From contig JOEL01000037.1 of the NCBI GenBank assembly GCA_000720995.1, positions 1-61,435 on the forward strand: DNA of 61,435 nt, in the 5' to 3' direction. The first letter of the stretch is position 1; each line of letters opens with the position of its first letter. Shown in pieces: positions 43,342 through 52,557 of this stretch. The position numbers and the translations under genes are program-made. Under the pieces are notes generated by a model. It saw nothing but the letters and a program-made list of their open reading frames with translations. It was not told the origin of the DNA and did not search any database. This stretch comes from Streptomyces celluloflavus. GTDB taxonomy: Bacteria; Actinomycetota; Actinomycetes; Streptomycetales; Streptomycetaceae.

Positions 43342-43377
43342 CAGGGCCCGGAACCGTGTACCCGGTTCCGGGCCCTG
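43342..43377 (+). terminator. metG terminator
   Basis: A perfect 15-bp stem (43342-43356 with 43363-43377) closes a 6-nt loop, 48 bp after the metG stop. It separates the core gene from the injection-system locus. Confidence 0.88.
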
Positions 43378-43501
43378 CGCGCACACCGCGGGCCCCGCGC
43401 GCACCGGCCCGCACGGCGGCGTTGATTCGCCTGTAATCGCCTGTTGAACGACCTGGTGCACCCTGTCTCCGTCGGTACGAGAGGGAAGACAGGGAACGCC
43501 A

Positions 43502-44227
43502 GTGCTCGAAGAACGTGTCACGGTGACCGTCCACGCCTCCGATCCGCTGAGCCGGGCCGGGGTGATAAGCCACCTCCAGCATCAGCCCTCCCTCGAACTC
43601 CTCCAGGGCCAGGTCACCACCGGACACGGCACGGGCACCGGCCCCGGCAAGGACCGGGGCGGCGCCGTGGACCCGCATCCGGACGGGACCGCCGCGACCC
43701 CCGCGACCCCCGGCATCGTCGCCGTCATGATCGTCGACCGGCTCGACGACGTCGCCACGGCCGAGCTGCGCCGGCTGGTGCGCGGCGGTGAGCAGCGCGT
43801 GGTGCTGGTCGCCCGCGAACTGCGCGAACCGGAGCTGATGACGGTCGTGGAGTGCGGTATCCGGGCCATCCTCTGGCGCCATCAGGCCACCCCGCAGCGG
43901 CTGCTCCGCGCGGTGCGCTCCGCCGCCCGCGACGAGGGCGAACTCCCGCCGGACCTGATCGGGCGGCTGCTCACCCAGGTCGGCAGACTGCGGCGCTCGG
44001 TGGTGGAGACCACGGCGGGCGCGGCGGTGCCGACGCTCGGTATGGCCCCGCGCGAGGTCGATGTGCTGCGGCTGGTCGCCGAGGGCATGGACACCCGGCA
44101 GATCTCCGAGAAGCTCTCCTACTCCGAGCGCACCGTCAAGAACGTCCTGCACGCCCTGATGACACGGCTGCAGCTGAACAACCGCGCGCACGCCGTCGCG
44201 TACGCGCTGCGAGAGGGCTACATCTGA
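43502..44227 (+). CDS. LuxR-type regulator at the head of the injection-system locus
   Basis: The 241-aa product has a degenerate receiver-like N-terminal domain (VTVTVHASDPLSRAGVISHL) lacking a normal phosphorylation pocket, a Gly/Pro insert near 40-70 and a LuxR/FixJ helix-turn-helix (about 175-241: PREVDVLRLVAEGMDTRQISEKLSYSERTVKNVLHAL). LuxR-type regulators of this kind stand next to Streptomyces CIS clusters. GTG 43502 is used, with GGGAA about 8 bp before it. The DUF4255 gene follows after 61 bp on the same strand, so it probably belongs to the same unit or controls it. Confidence 0.85.
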   Translation: MLEERVTVTVHASDPLSRAGVISHLQHQPSLELLQGQVTTGHGTGTGPGKDRGGAVDPHPDGTAATPATPGIVAVMIVDRLDDVATAELRRLVRGGEQRVVLVARELREPELMTVVECGIRAILWRHQATPQRLLRAVRSAARDEGELPPDLIGRLLTQVGRLRRSVVETTAGAAVPTLGMAPREVDVLRLVAEGMDTRQISEKLSYSERTVKNVLHALMTRLQLNNRAHAVAYALREGYI

Positions 44228-44288
44228 TGCGTACCTGTACGGGAAGCGGCCGCGGCAGCGCCGGCGCGGGACAGCCGGGGGGACCGGC

Positions 44289-44981
44289 GTGATCCACGAG
44301 GTCGACGAGGCCATCCGGCGCATACTGCGCGGCGGGGCGCTGCCGGACGGACTGGGCGAGGTCGCGTTCGAGGCCCCGACCCGCGAATGGGCGGCGCGGC
44401 GCAACGCCCCCACGCTCAACACCTATCTGTACGACATCCGCGAGGAGGTGGCCCGGCGCGAGCGCGGGGCCTTCGCCGAACGGGACGAGAACGGGGTGGT
44501 GGTCCGCCGGCGGCAGCCGCCGCGGTGGTTCCGGCTGTCCTACCTGGTCACGGCCTGGACGACCCGCCCGCTGGACGAACACCGGCTGCTGGCGGGCGCG
44601 TTGGCGTGTCTGCTGCCGCACGAGATCCTGCCGGCCGCCGCGCTCACCGACGCGCTCACCGCGCTGCGGGCCCCGCTGCCGGTCTCCATCGCGGTGCCGC
44701 CGGCCGAGTCCCGTTCCATCGCGGACATCTGGTCGGCGCTGGGCGGGGAGCTCAAGCCCTCCCTGGACCTGGTGATCATGGTGCCCTTCCCGGTATCGCC
44801 CACGTATCCCGTCGCCCCGCCGGTCACCGAGGGCGCGGTCGCGGTCGTCCGCGGACTGCACGGCGAACCGAACGACTCCCAGCCCCGCATGCTGCGGACC
44901 ACCCCCGGGGCCGCACCCGGCGCCGCGTCCGGTGCCGTGTCCGGTGCCGCGTCCGGTGCCGGGGACAAGGCGGACGGATGA
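44289..44981 (+). CDS. DUF4255 (Pvc16-N) tail-terminator/cap protein of the contractile injection system
   Basis: The 230-aa protein matches DUF4255, the N-terminal part of Pvc16/Afp16, which caps the sheath-tube and sets length. Key segments: EAPTREWAARRNAPTLNTYLYDIREE and PPRWFRLSYLVTAWTTRPLDEHRLL, with SIAVPPAESRSIADIWSALGGELKPSLDLVIMVPF. The last 30 residues are GAASGAVSG-type repeats. It starts at GTG 44289 and overlaps the ATPase gene by 3 bp within ATGA, so the two are coupled. Confidence 0.88.
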   Translation: MIHEVDEAIRRILRGGALPDGLGEVAFEAPTREWAARRNAPTLNTYLYDIREEVARRERGAFAERDENGVVVRRRQPPRWFRLSYLVTAWTTRPLDEHRLLAGALACLLPHEILPAAALTDALTALRAPLPVSIAVPPAESRSIADIWSALGGELKPSLDLVIMVPFPVSPTYPVAPPVTEGAVAVVRGLHGEPNDSQPRMLRTTPGAAPGAASGAVSGAASGAGDKADG

Positions 44982-47179
44982 GCGGCACGGCGGCGGCGGA
45001 CGGCGCGGCGCGGGATCTGCTGGTCCGGCTCGCCGGGCTGCGCAGCCGGGTGGCCGGACTGGTCGAACTGCGCAGCGCCGACGACCCGACGGCCACGGAC
45101 CCGCTGCGCGGGCTGTATGTGACCCCGGAACGGGCCAGGGCACTGGCGGCCACGCGGACGGACGCGGACGGGCGGACGGACGCGGCGGCGGAGGAGGGGG
45201 ACGGTCTGCGGGCCGGGCCCCTGCCGGAGGCCGGTCAACTCGGGCCGGTGGCGCAGCGGTTCGACCTGCTGGTCCGGGAGTTCGGGCTGACGGAACTCGA
45301 CGCGCACATCCTGCTGTGCGCGCTGGCACCCGACGTGGACCGGGGCTTCGAGCCGCTGTACGGCTATCTCAACGACGATGTCGGGCGGCGGCGCGCCACG
45401 GTCGCGCTCGCCCTGGACCTCGCGGGCACCGGCCCGTACGACCCGGCGGCCCGCGCCCGCTTCCACCCGTCCGCGCCCCTGGCGTCCGGCGCGCTGATCG
45501 CCGTCGAGGACGCGGACCGGCCGCTGCCGGGGCGGGCGCTGCGGGTGCCCGAGCGGGTGGTCGCCCACCTCCTCGGGGACGATGCGCTGGACCCCGAACT
45601 GACGGGCCACGAGGTGACGTTGCTGCCGGCGGGGCCGGACGACGGAGCGGCCGGGAGCGCCGGCGGCGGCACCGGAGCGGAAGCGGCGCCCGGCGACGGC
45701 GCCGAGAGCGTCGATGAGAGCGGCGACGGCGGGTTCGCGGCGCGGCTCGGGGCGTTCGTCGTGGCGCGGTCGGCCCCGGTGTATCTGCGGGAGCGGCGGA
45801 GCGACGGGGCCGCCGAGCTGGCGGCCGACGCCCTGTGCGGCGCCGGACTGGCCGTACTGCGCTACCGGCCGGGCGGCGCCCCGCCGCGCGAGGCGGACGC
45901 GGCGGACACCACGGCGGCACCGGCCGCCCCGGCATCCGCCGGGGTCTCCGCCACGGCCGCGGCGGCGCTGGTGCGCGAGGCCCGGCTGCGGGGTGCCGCG
46001 CTCGTCGTGGGCCCGCTGCCGGAGCGCCCCGCGGGGCTCGTGCGGGCGCTGGCGTCGGCCGGGGTGCCCGTGGTGTTCCACGGCGGCGAGCCCTGCGATC
46101 CGCAGTGGCTGCCCGACGCGGGGCTGCTCGCACTGGACGCCCCGGCGGGCGGCGGCGCGCCCGCGCTCTGGCGCGCCGCACTCGCCCCGCGCGGCGGCGA
46201 CCTGGGTCCGGCCGAGCTGGCCGAGGCCGTCGCACCGTACCGGCTGGGTCCGGCCGGGATCCGTGGCGCGGCCCGGACGGCGGGCGCGCTCGCCGCGTTC
46301 GACGGGACGCCGCTGACCGTCGCCCACATCCAGCACAGCGCGCGGCAGCAGTCCGCACCGCTGCTGGGACGGCACGCGCGCCGGGTGCGTCCGGCCGTCT
46401 CCTTCGCGGACCTGGTTCTGCCGCCCGAGCCCCTGGAGCTGCTGCACGAGCTGGCGCAGCGGGCCCGGCACCGGGATCAGGTGCTGGGTACGTGGGGGCT
46501 GCGGACCGGCGGCGGCCGCGGCCGGGGGGTGACATCCCTGTTCGCCGGGGAGTCCGGCACCGGCAAGACGCACGCCGCCGAGGTCGTGGCCGGTGCGCTC
46601 GGCCTGGACCTCTATGTGGTGGACCTGTCGTCGGTCGTCGACAAGTACGTCGGCGAGACGGAGAAGAACCTGGAGCGGATCTTCGTCGAGGCCGACCACA
46701 CGGACGCGGTGCTGCTCTTCGACGAGGCCGACGCGGTCTTCGGCAAGCGGTCGGACGTCAAGAGCTCGCACGACCGGTACGCCAACCTCGAAAGCGCCTA
46801 TCTGCTCCAGCGGCTGGAGTCCTTCGGCGGCATCGCCGTGCTCACCACCAACCTGCGGGCCAATATCGACGAGGCGTTCACCCGGCGCCTCGACCTGGTG
46901 GTCGACTTCCCGTTCCCGGACCCCGAACAGCGGCTGACGCTCTGGAACCGCTGCCTGCGGTCCGTGCCCTGTGCACCGGATCTCGCCGTCGAGCTCGAAC
47001 TCTGCGCGAAGGAGTTCGAACTGTCCGGCGGGGCCATCCGGTCCGCCGCGGTGACCGCCGGCTATCTGGCGGCGGGCCGCGGCGAGGCGGTGTCGGCGGC
47101 GGATGTCCGGGCCGGGGCGCGGCGCGAGTACCGGAAGATGGGGCGGCTGGTGCCGGGGAGTTCACCGGGCTGGGAGTGA
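44978..47179 (+). CDS. AAA+ ATPase of the contractile injection system (Pvc15/Afp15 type)
   Basis: The 733-aa ATPase carries an N-terminal winged/helical region (about 1-140, FDLLVREFGLTELDAHILLCALAPDVDRGFEPLYGYL), a variable Ala/Gly-rich middle and a C-terminal AAA+ module. Motifs: Walker A GESGTGKT (about 523-530), Walker B LLFDEADAVFGKR (near 579), sensor 1 VLTTNLR and the arginine finger in AFTRRLDLVVDFPFP. In Afp/PVC systems this ATPase is needed for particle assembly. ATG 44978 overlaps the preceding stop. It ends 116 bp before a convergent gene. Confidence 0.92.
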   Translation: MSGTAAADGAARDLLVRLAGLRSRVAGLVELRSADDPTATDPLRGLYVTPERARALAATRTDADGRTDAAAEEGDGLRAGPLPEAGQLGPVAQRFDLLVREFGLTELDAHILLCALAPDVDRGFEPLYGYLNDDVGRRRATVALALDLAGTGPYDPAARARFHPSAPLASGALIAVEDADRPLPGRALRVPERVVAHLLGDDALDPELTGHEVTLLPAGPDDGAAGSAGGGTGAEAAPGDGAESVDESGDGGFAARLGAFVVARSAPVYLRERRSDGAAELAADALCGAGLAVLRYRPGGAPPREADAADTTAAPAAPASAGVSATAAAALVREARLRGAALVVGPLPERPAGLVRALASAGVPVVFHGGEPCDPQWLPDAGLLALDAPAGGGAPALWRAALAPRGGDLGPAELAEAVAPYRLGPAGIRGAARTAGALAAFDGTPLTVAHIQHSARQQSAPLLGRHARRVRPAVSFADLVLPPEPLELLHELAQRARHRDQVLGTWGLRTGGGRGRGVTSLFAGESGTGKTHAAEVVAGALGLDLYVVDLSSVVDKYVGETEKNLERIFVEADHTDAVLLFDEADAVFGKRSDVKSSHDRYANLESAYLLQRLESFGGIAVLTTNLRANIDEAFTRRLDLVVDFPFPDPEQRLTLWNRCLRSVPCAPDLAVELELCAKEFELSGGAIRSAAVTAGYLAAGRGEAVSAADVRAGARREYRKMGRLVPGSSPGWE

Positions 47180-47295
47180 GACGCTTGGGGCCGTGCCGGA
47201 CGCCCGGCACGGCCCTGGTCCGGGCACGCGGCCCGGTGCCGCCCTCGGAGCCCGGGGGCGGCCGTTCCGTCACATCCCGGGATCCGGGCGGACGC

Positions 47296-48678
47296 TCACT
47301 TCGCGTTCTCGATCTTCCACTTCTGACCGCCGTACTTCCCGCACTCCCCCGTCAGCGCGCTCTTGTCGTTCTGCGTGTCGCTGAGGCACTCGTTGTTGTC
47401 CATGTTGACGAGGCGGAAGCGGCCGTCACCCGCGTCCTCCAGCCGCCACTTCTGGTTCGCGGGCAGCTGCCCCGACTTCAGCGCCTGGGGATCGGCGTGC
47501 CAGATCGAGACGATATTGCTGCCGCCGTTCTTGTCGAGGACCTTGCCCGGGGCGTTGCCGGCCTCCAGGGCGACCGTGTTGTCCTCGGCATAGCGGTGGA
47601 TGATCCACAGCTGGTTGCGGCCGTACTTGTCGCCGGTCAGGTCCGGGCTCTGGCCGACGTAGGTGCCGTCCTTCTGCTGCCCCTCCTTGACCTCCAGGTA
47701 CCCGCCGGGGTCGAAGTCGCTGTGGAGGGTCTCCAGCTTCGGGCCCTTGTCCTTCTTCTGCTCACCGCCGCCACCGCCGTCCTTCTTCGGCGGGTCCTTG
47801 GGCCCGTCGTCGCCCGACGGGGGCTTCTCGGCCGGCGGGGCCGACGGCGACGGCGGCGGGGCGCTGGGCATGGTCTTCGCATCCGGCTTGGTCGGCAGCT
47901 GTACCTGCGCCTCCGGCTTCTCCTTGGCCTGGGTGGACACCTCGGGCGACGCCCGGAACCACAGCGTCACGAACGCGATGAGGGCCGCGAGCAGCAGCGA
48001 CAGCAGCGCCAGCGCCCAGGGCGGCAGCACGGACGGCTGGAGGTAGGTGCCGCGCAGCTCGGTCGGCTGCGGTTCGCCCGCCCGCAGCACCGAGACGGTG
48101 AACGGGTGCTTGCGGGTGGTGCCGAACCAGCTCACCTGGCCCGGCTTGATGGCCAGTTCGGCGAACCCGGCCCGGCCGGGCGCCACCTGGACCGAACTCG
48201 GCTCGGCCTCGACGGTGAACGCGTCCCCGTTCTCCCGGCCGGACAGGGAAGTGGTCACTTCCTGGTTGCCGAGGTTGTCGACGGCGACCGCCGCCTTGGC
48301 GCGCCACCGGCCGCGGACGACCAATGGCACCAGTTCGGGGCGTAGTTCGGTGAACGGGCCGACCGTGAGCTGGCCCTCGACGATGTCCGCGGCCTGCGGT
48401 GTCTCGCGGGGCATCACCCGCACACCGAAGGGCGTCGGCCCGGCGACCGCGTCCGGTGTGCGCGGCGGCGCGAACCGCACCTCGGCCGTGCCCTCCGCCC
48501 CCGGATACAGCCGCAGCACATCCGGCTCCACCCGTGCCCAGCCCGCCGTGGCGCCCACCACCTGTAGGCGGTACTCCTCGACGGTGTCCCCCGTGTTGCG
48601 CACGCGCAGCCGTACGCCGGTACCGGAACCGGGTTCGACGCTCGTCGCGGCCGGTTCCAGAGAAGTCCACATACTCAC
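47296..48678 (-). CDS. CIS-linked membrane protein with beta-sandwich N-terminus and ricin-like C-terminus
   Basis: The 460-aa protein has no signal peptide. Residues 1-215 form two immunoglobulin-like/NEW3-type repeats (SVEPGSGTGVRLRVRNTGDTVEEYRL). One membrane helix (219-241) and a long Lys/Pro/Gly linker follow. The C-terminal domain (about 318-460) has ricin-type QxW features: NQLWIIHRY, NQKWRLEDAG and GQKWKIENA. The topology is N-in, C-out. It points away from the ATPase and lies inside the injection-system locus. I recall a membrane protein, CisA, needed for Streptomyces CIS firing; equivalence is untested. GTG 48678 or ATG 48672 could be the start. Confidence 0.75.
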   Translation of the reverse strand: MSMWTSLEPAATSVEPGSGTGVRLRVRNTGDTVEEYRLQVVGATAGWARVEPDVLRLYPGAEGTAEVRFAPPRTPDAVAGPTPFGVRVMPRETPQAADIVEGQLTVGPFTELRPELVPLVVRGRWRAKAAVAVDNLGNQEVTTSLSGRENGDAFTVEAEPSSVQVAPGRAGFAELAIKPGQVSWFGTTRKHPFTVSVLRAGEPQPTELRGTYLQPSVLPPWALALLSLLLAALIAFVTLWFRASPEVSTQAKEKPEAQVQLPTKPDAKTMPSAPPPSPSAPPAEKPPSGDDGPKDPPKKDGGGGGEQKKDKGPKLETLHSDFDPGGYLEVKEGQQKDGTYVGQSPDLTGDKYGRNQLWIIHRYAEDNTVALEAGNAPGKVLDKNGGSNIVSIWHADPQALKSGQLPANQKWRLEDAGDGRFRLVNMDNNECLSDTQNDKSALTGECGKYGGQKWKIENAK

Positions 48679-48679
48679 T

Positions 48680-48697
48680 CAGACAGTCAACTGTCTG
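48680..48697. promoter_or_regulatory. perfect 18-bp palindrome before the ricin-like membrane protein
   Basis: CAGACAGT and ACTGTCTG flank CA, a perfect 8+2+8 palindrome 1-19 bp upstream of GTG 48678. It covers the position of a ribosome binding site, so bound protein or an RNA hairpin would block initiation. Confidence 0.7.
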
Positions 48698-48834
48698 TAC
48701 AGGCGCGGGGCAGCGTCCGTAAGGGCACACCCGGGGGCACGATCGGCTGCCCTATCGTCCGGAACGGCCGACAGGCGGCACGGTCCCGTGATACGGCTGC
48801 CCGTAGCGGGCCGGGACGCGCCGGCCCCGGCCCG

Positions 48835-51800
48835 CTACGCCGGTATGTCGGAGCGCAGCAGTTCGTCCGGCAGCGGCTCGTCCAGCGGCTCCGCCAGCAG
48901 CTCCGCGATACCGGCCGCCTGGTGCGCGCCCCGCCGCCGCAGTGCCGAGCGCGCCGACTCCAGTGCGTGGTGCGCGCCGGCGGTGTCGCCCAGGGCCAGC
49001 AGCGCCCGGCCGCGCGCGGCCTGCGCCAGCCCCCGGCAGACGTCGTCCCCGAGGTCGCGTTCGATGGCCAGTGCCTGCGCCGCGCAGTCCAGCGCCGCCG
49101 AGTCGCGGCCCCGGGCCAGCTCGCAGTGGGCCAGCCGGGCCCAGGCCAGCGCCTCCCAGCGCGGGTTGCCGGCGCACCGGTGATGCCGCTGCGCCTCCCG
49201 CAGATGGGCCGCCGCCTCGCCCGCCCGGCCGTCCGCCAGCATCCCGCAGCCGGTCTGGTAGAGCACCTGCGCCGTCGTCTCGGGGCACCCCAGCTGCCGG
49301 GCGCTCGCCAGCGCCTCGGCCATGGCCTGGTACCCCTGGCGGCGCTGCCCGAGGACGAGATACGCGCGGGCCAGATGGGCGCGGACCCGGATCGCGTCGG
49401 CCCGCCCGCCGAGCGCCTCGAAGCGCGTGTACGCCTGCCCCAGTACGGGCAGCGCCTCCCCGGCCCGGCCCATGGCGAGCAGCACCATGGCCAGTTCGTG
49501 CGCGGCCTCCGCACCGACCAGCCGGTCGCCCGCCCGCTCGGCCAGCCGCAGGCTCTCGCGCAGCATCCGGGCGGACCGCTCATAGGTCTGGGAGCCGTGG
49601 CCGGGTGCGCCGAGGAGGCGGAGCGCACGGGCCGTGGCCACGTCGTCGCCGCGCCACCGGGCCCGCTCCAGGGCGAGCCGGGCCAGCGGTTCCAGACCGC
49701 GGTGGCGTGCGGTGCCGCCGAGGAGGTGGGACCAGGCGGTGAGCAGATCGACGGCCTGGCGCAGCAGGTCGCCGGGACAGTCGTCCGCATCGGCGGCGTC
49801 CTCGGCCCGGTGCGCCGCCGCCCCCGCCCACGCGTCGCCCGCGCGTTCCGCGTCCCCGCCCGCGCCGCGGTGCCGTCCGCCGGCCGGACCGGTGCACCCG
49901 TCGCCCTCCGGGGCGCCGTCCGCGCGCCGCTCCGCGCCGTCGGCCGGGCCCGGCCCGTAGCGCAGCACCCGGTCCACGAACGCGTACAGCCGCGCGTCCG
50001 CGTCGTCCAGCCATTCGCGCGAGCTCGCCGCGTCCAGCAGCGCGCGGCCCGGCATCGCCGGACGGTGCAGCAGGCTGGGCAGAACGCTGTGCGGTTTGCT
50101 GTTGCGCACCACTTCCAGGACGGTGGCCAGGACGAAGTCGAGGAAGCGGCGCCGCGCCTCGCACCGCTCGCGCGGGCTGTCGGTGCGCTCGCTCAGCCGT
50201 CGCGCGAAGAGCCTGACCAGGCCGTGGTAGTGGTAGCGGTCGGTGCCCTGGCACTCCAGCAGCCCCGCGTCGACCAGGCGCTCCACCCGCTCCTCCGCCT
50301 CGTCCTCGCTGATCCCGCCCAGCAGTACGGCCGCGGCTCCCCGGCAGAACGACGGCATATCGGCGAGGGCCAGGATGCGGAACGTCCGGGCGAGCTCGGG
50401 GTCGAGGGCCTCGTAGCCGATCCGGAACGTCGCGTGCACGGCCAGGTCGCCGACCCGCAGTTCGTCCAGCCGGCGCCGCTCGTCGCGCAGCCGCGCCGCG
50501 AGGTCGGCGAGGGTGCGGCCGGGCCGGGCGGCGAGGCGGGCGGCGGCGATGCGGAGCGCGAGCGGCAGTCCGCCGCAGTCCGCGACGAGTTCCCGCGCGG
50601 CGCACCGCTCCGCGGCGACCCGGTCGCGGCCCAGCACCGCGGCCAGCAGCCCGACGCCCTCCGCCTCCTCCAGTACGCCCACCTCGACGGTGCGCGCACC
50701 GGACAGCGCGATCGTCCGCGAACGGCTGGTGACCAGCACCGCGCAGCCCGGTGTACCGGGCAGCAGCGGCCGGATCTGCGCGGCGTCCTTGGCACTGTCG
50801 AGCAGGATCAGCATCCGGCGGCCCGCGAGCAGCGAGCGGTAGAGCGCCGCCAACTGGTCGAGGCCGTCCGGCAGGGCGCTGTCGGGGACGCCCAGGGCGG
50901 ACAGGAACCGGGTCAGTACGTCGGCGGTGTCGGCCGGGACCGGATCGCAGCCGTGCAGATCGACGTAGAGCTGGCCGTCGGGGAAACGGGCGCGGGCCTG
51001 CTGCGCGACATGGACGGCCAGCGCGGTCTTCCCGGCCCCGCCGAGCCCGGTGAGCACGGCCACCACCGGCGCCCGCCCGGCCGCGGCCCCGTCCAGCAGC
51101 TCGTGCAGCCCGGCCGCGAGCTCCCGCCGCCCGGCGAAGTCCGCCATGGCGGAGGGCAGCTGTGCGGGCACGGGGATCCGCTGGGCGGACGCCGCCGGCT
51201 GCCGGGCCGGGATACCGGAGGGGGCCTGGGGGCGGGGCGCGCAGGGCGGGGCGGATGCCCCCGGTATTCGCGCGGCCGGTGAGTCCGGTGAGGTCGGTGA
51301 GTCCGGTGACGGCAGGGAGGCTGCCGGCGTTCCCGGTGCCGGTGACGCGTCCGATGCCGCCCCGCGCGGCGGGGTCTGCCGGGGCACGCCGGGTGCGGGT
51401 ACGGCGCCGCCCCCGCGACCCGCGCGGGGGTCCGGCCTGGTCGCCGGGGCGGACATCGTTGTCCGCGCGCGCGCCGGAGTGACGATCCCCCGCGTACGGC
51501 TGGATCGCTGTGCGGGGACCGGGAGATCGGGCCCGGCGGACTCGGCGGACCGGCCGGTCCGCACCGGTATCTGCGGCTGCCGCTGCTGCTGTATCCGCCG
51601 TTCCGTCTGCGGCTGTGTTTGTGACTGCGGCTGTGCGAGGCGGGTGGCGGGCGCGCCCGACAGCAACCGGGCGTGCAGGGAACCGAGTTCGCGCCCCGGC
51701 CGGATGCCGAGTTCGGTGTCCAGGAAGCGCCGGGTGGCCTCGTACACGGCCAGCGCGTCCGCCCGGCGGCCGCTCTGGTCCAGTGCCCGCATCAGGAGTC

Positions 51801-52557
51801 CCTGGGTGCGTTCGCGTAACGGCTGCTCGGTGGCGAACGCGCGCAGCGACGCCACCACCTCGCTCGCCCGGCCCAGCTCCAGCGCGCAGGCGAAGGCGTT
51901 CTCCTGGGCGGTGACCCGCAGTTCCGTGAGCCGTTCGCGCTGCAGGTGCGGGTACGGACCGGACAGTCCGGCCAGCGGTGTGCCGCCCCACAGCCCGAGG
52001 GCGCGGGAGAGTTCCTCGTACGCCCCGCGGGTGTCGCCCCCGGACCGCAGCCGGGCCGCGACCGCCAGCCGGGCCTCGAACTCCGCCGCGTCCAGCGCCT
52101 GGACGGGGGTCCGCAGCGCATAGCCGTCGCCCTCGGACACCAGCAGCCGCGCGGGCGCACGGGCGCCCCGCTCCGGCTCCAGCAGCGTGCGCAGCCGCGA
52201 CACATAGGTCCGGACGGTGCCCATCGCCCGTTTCGGCGGCGCCTGCTCCCACAGCGCGTCGACCATCTCCCACACCGGCACCGCCCGGCCGCCGCGCAGC
52301 AGCAGCATCGCCAGCACCACGCGTTGCTGCGGCGAGCCCGCGTTCAGCGCCTGACCGTCCCGCAGCACCCGGACGGATCCCAGGACCTGGAACCGGAACG
52401 GACCACGCTCACCGCTCCGGTACTCGGCCCCGTATCCACTCCCGTGGCCGCCCGCGCGCCCGTGCCCGCCCTCGTATCCGGGGCCGTCCGCGTACCCCTC
52501 CTCGTAGCCCAGCCCCTCCTCGTACCCGTACCGGGTGGCACCCCTGTCCGTGGTCAC
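48835..52557 (-). CDS. SARP-NB-ARC-TPR (AfsR-like) regulator within the injection-system locus
   Basis: The 1240-aa regulator has a Gly/Tyr/Glu-rich N-terminal extension (about residues 8-50, units like GYEEG), a SARP winged helix (from FRFQVLGSVRVLRDG), a BTAD domain, a long Pro/Ala/Arg-rich disordered linker (about 300-470), NB-ARC (Walker A GLGGAGKT, ILLDSAKDAAQI, GLPLAL, RYHYHGLVRLFARR) and TPR repeats. GTG 52557 is the likely start; the frame is open 60 bp further. One TTA codon (51817-51819, in QPLRERT) ties it to bldA. It is divergent from the candidate effector across a 912-bp repeat-rich region and probably controls it. Confidence 0.88.
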   Translation of the reverse strand: MTTDRGATRYGYEEGLGYEEGYADGPGYEGGHGRAGGHGSGYGAEYRSGERGPFRFQVLGSVRVLRDGQALNAGSPQQRVVLAMLLLRGGRAVPVWEMVDALWEQAPPKRAMGTVRTYVSRLRTLLEPERGARAPARLLVSEGDGYALRTPVQALDAAEFEARLAVAARLRSGGDTRGAYEELSRALGLWGGTPLAGLSGPYPHLQRERLTELRVTAQENAFACALELGRASEVVASLRAFATEQPLRERTQGLLMRALDQSGRRADALAVYEATRRFLDTELGIRPGRELGSLHARLLSGAPATRLAQPQSQTQPQTERRIQQQRQPQIPVRTGRSAESAGPDLPVPAQRSSRTRGIVTPARARTTMSAPATRPDPRAGRGGGAVPAPGVPRQTPPRGAASDASPAPGTPAASLPSPDSPTSPDSPAARIPGASAPPCAPRPQAPSGIPARQPAASAQRIPVPAQLPSAMADFAGRRELAAGLHELLDGAAAGRAPVVAVLTGLGGAGKTALAVHVAQQARARFPDGQLYVDLHGCDPVPADTADVLTRFLSALGVPDSALPDGLDQLAALYRSLLAGRRMLILLDSAKDAAQIRPLLPGTPGCAVLVTSRSRTIALSGARTVEVGVLEEAEGVGLLAAVLGRDRVAAERCAARELVADCGGLPLALRIAAARLAARPGRTLADLAARLRDERRRLDELRVGDLAVHATFRIGYEALDPELARTFRILALADMPSFCRGAAAVLLGGISEDEAEERVERLVDAGLLECQGTDRYHYHGLVRLFARRLSERTDSPRERCEARRRFLDFVLATVLEVVRNSKPHSVLPSLLHRPAMPGRALLDAASSREWLDDADARLYAFVDRVLRYGPGPADGAERRADGAPEGDGCTGPAGGRHRGAGGDAERAGDAWAGAAAHRAEDAADADDCPGDLLRQAVDLLTAWSHLLGGTARHRGLEPLARLALERARWRGDDVATARALRLLGAPGHGSQTYERSARMLRESLRLAERAGDRLVGAEAAHELAMVLLAMGRAGEALPVLGQAYTRFEALGGRADAIRVRAHLARAYLVLGQRRQGYQAMAEALASARQLGCPETTAQVLYQTGCGMLADGRAGEAAAHLREAQRHHRCAGNPRWEALAWARLAHCELARGRDSAALDCAAQALAIERDLGDDVCRGLAQAARGRALLALGDTAGAHHALESARSALRRRGAHQAAGIAELLAEPLDEPLPDELLRSDIPA

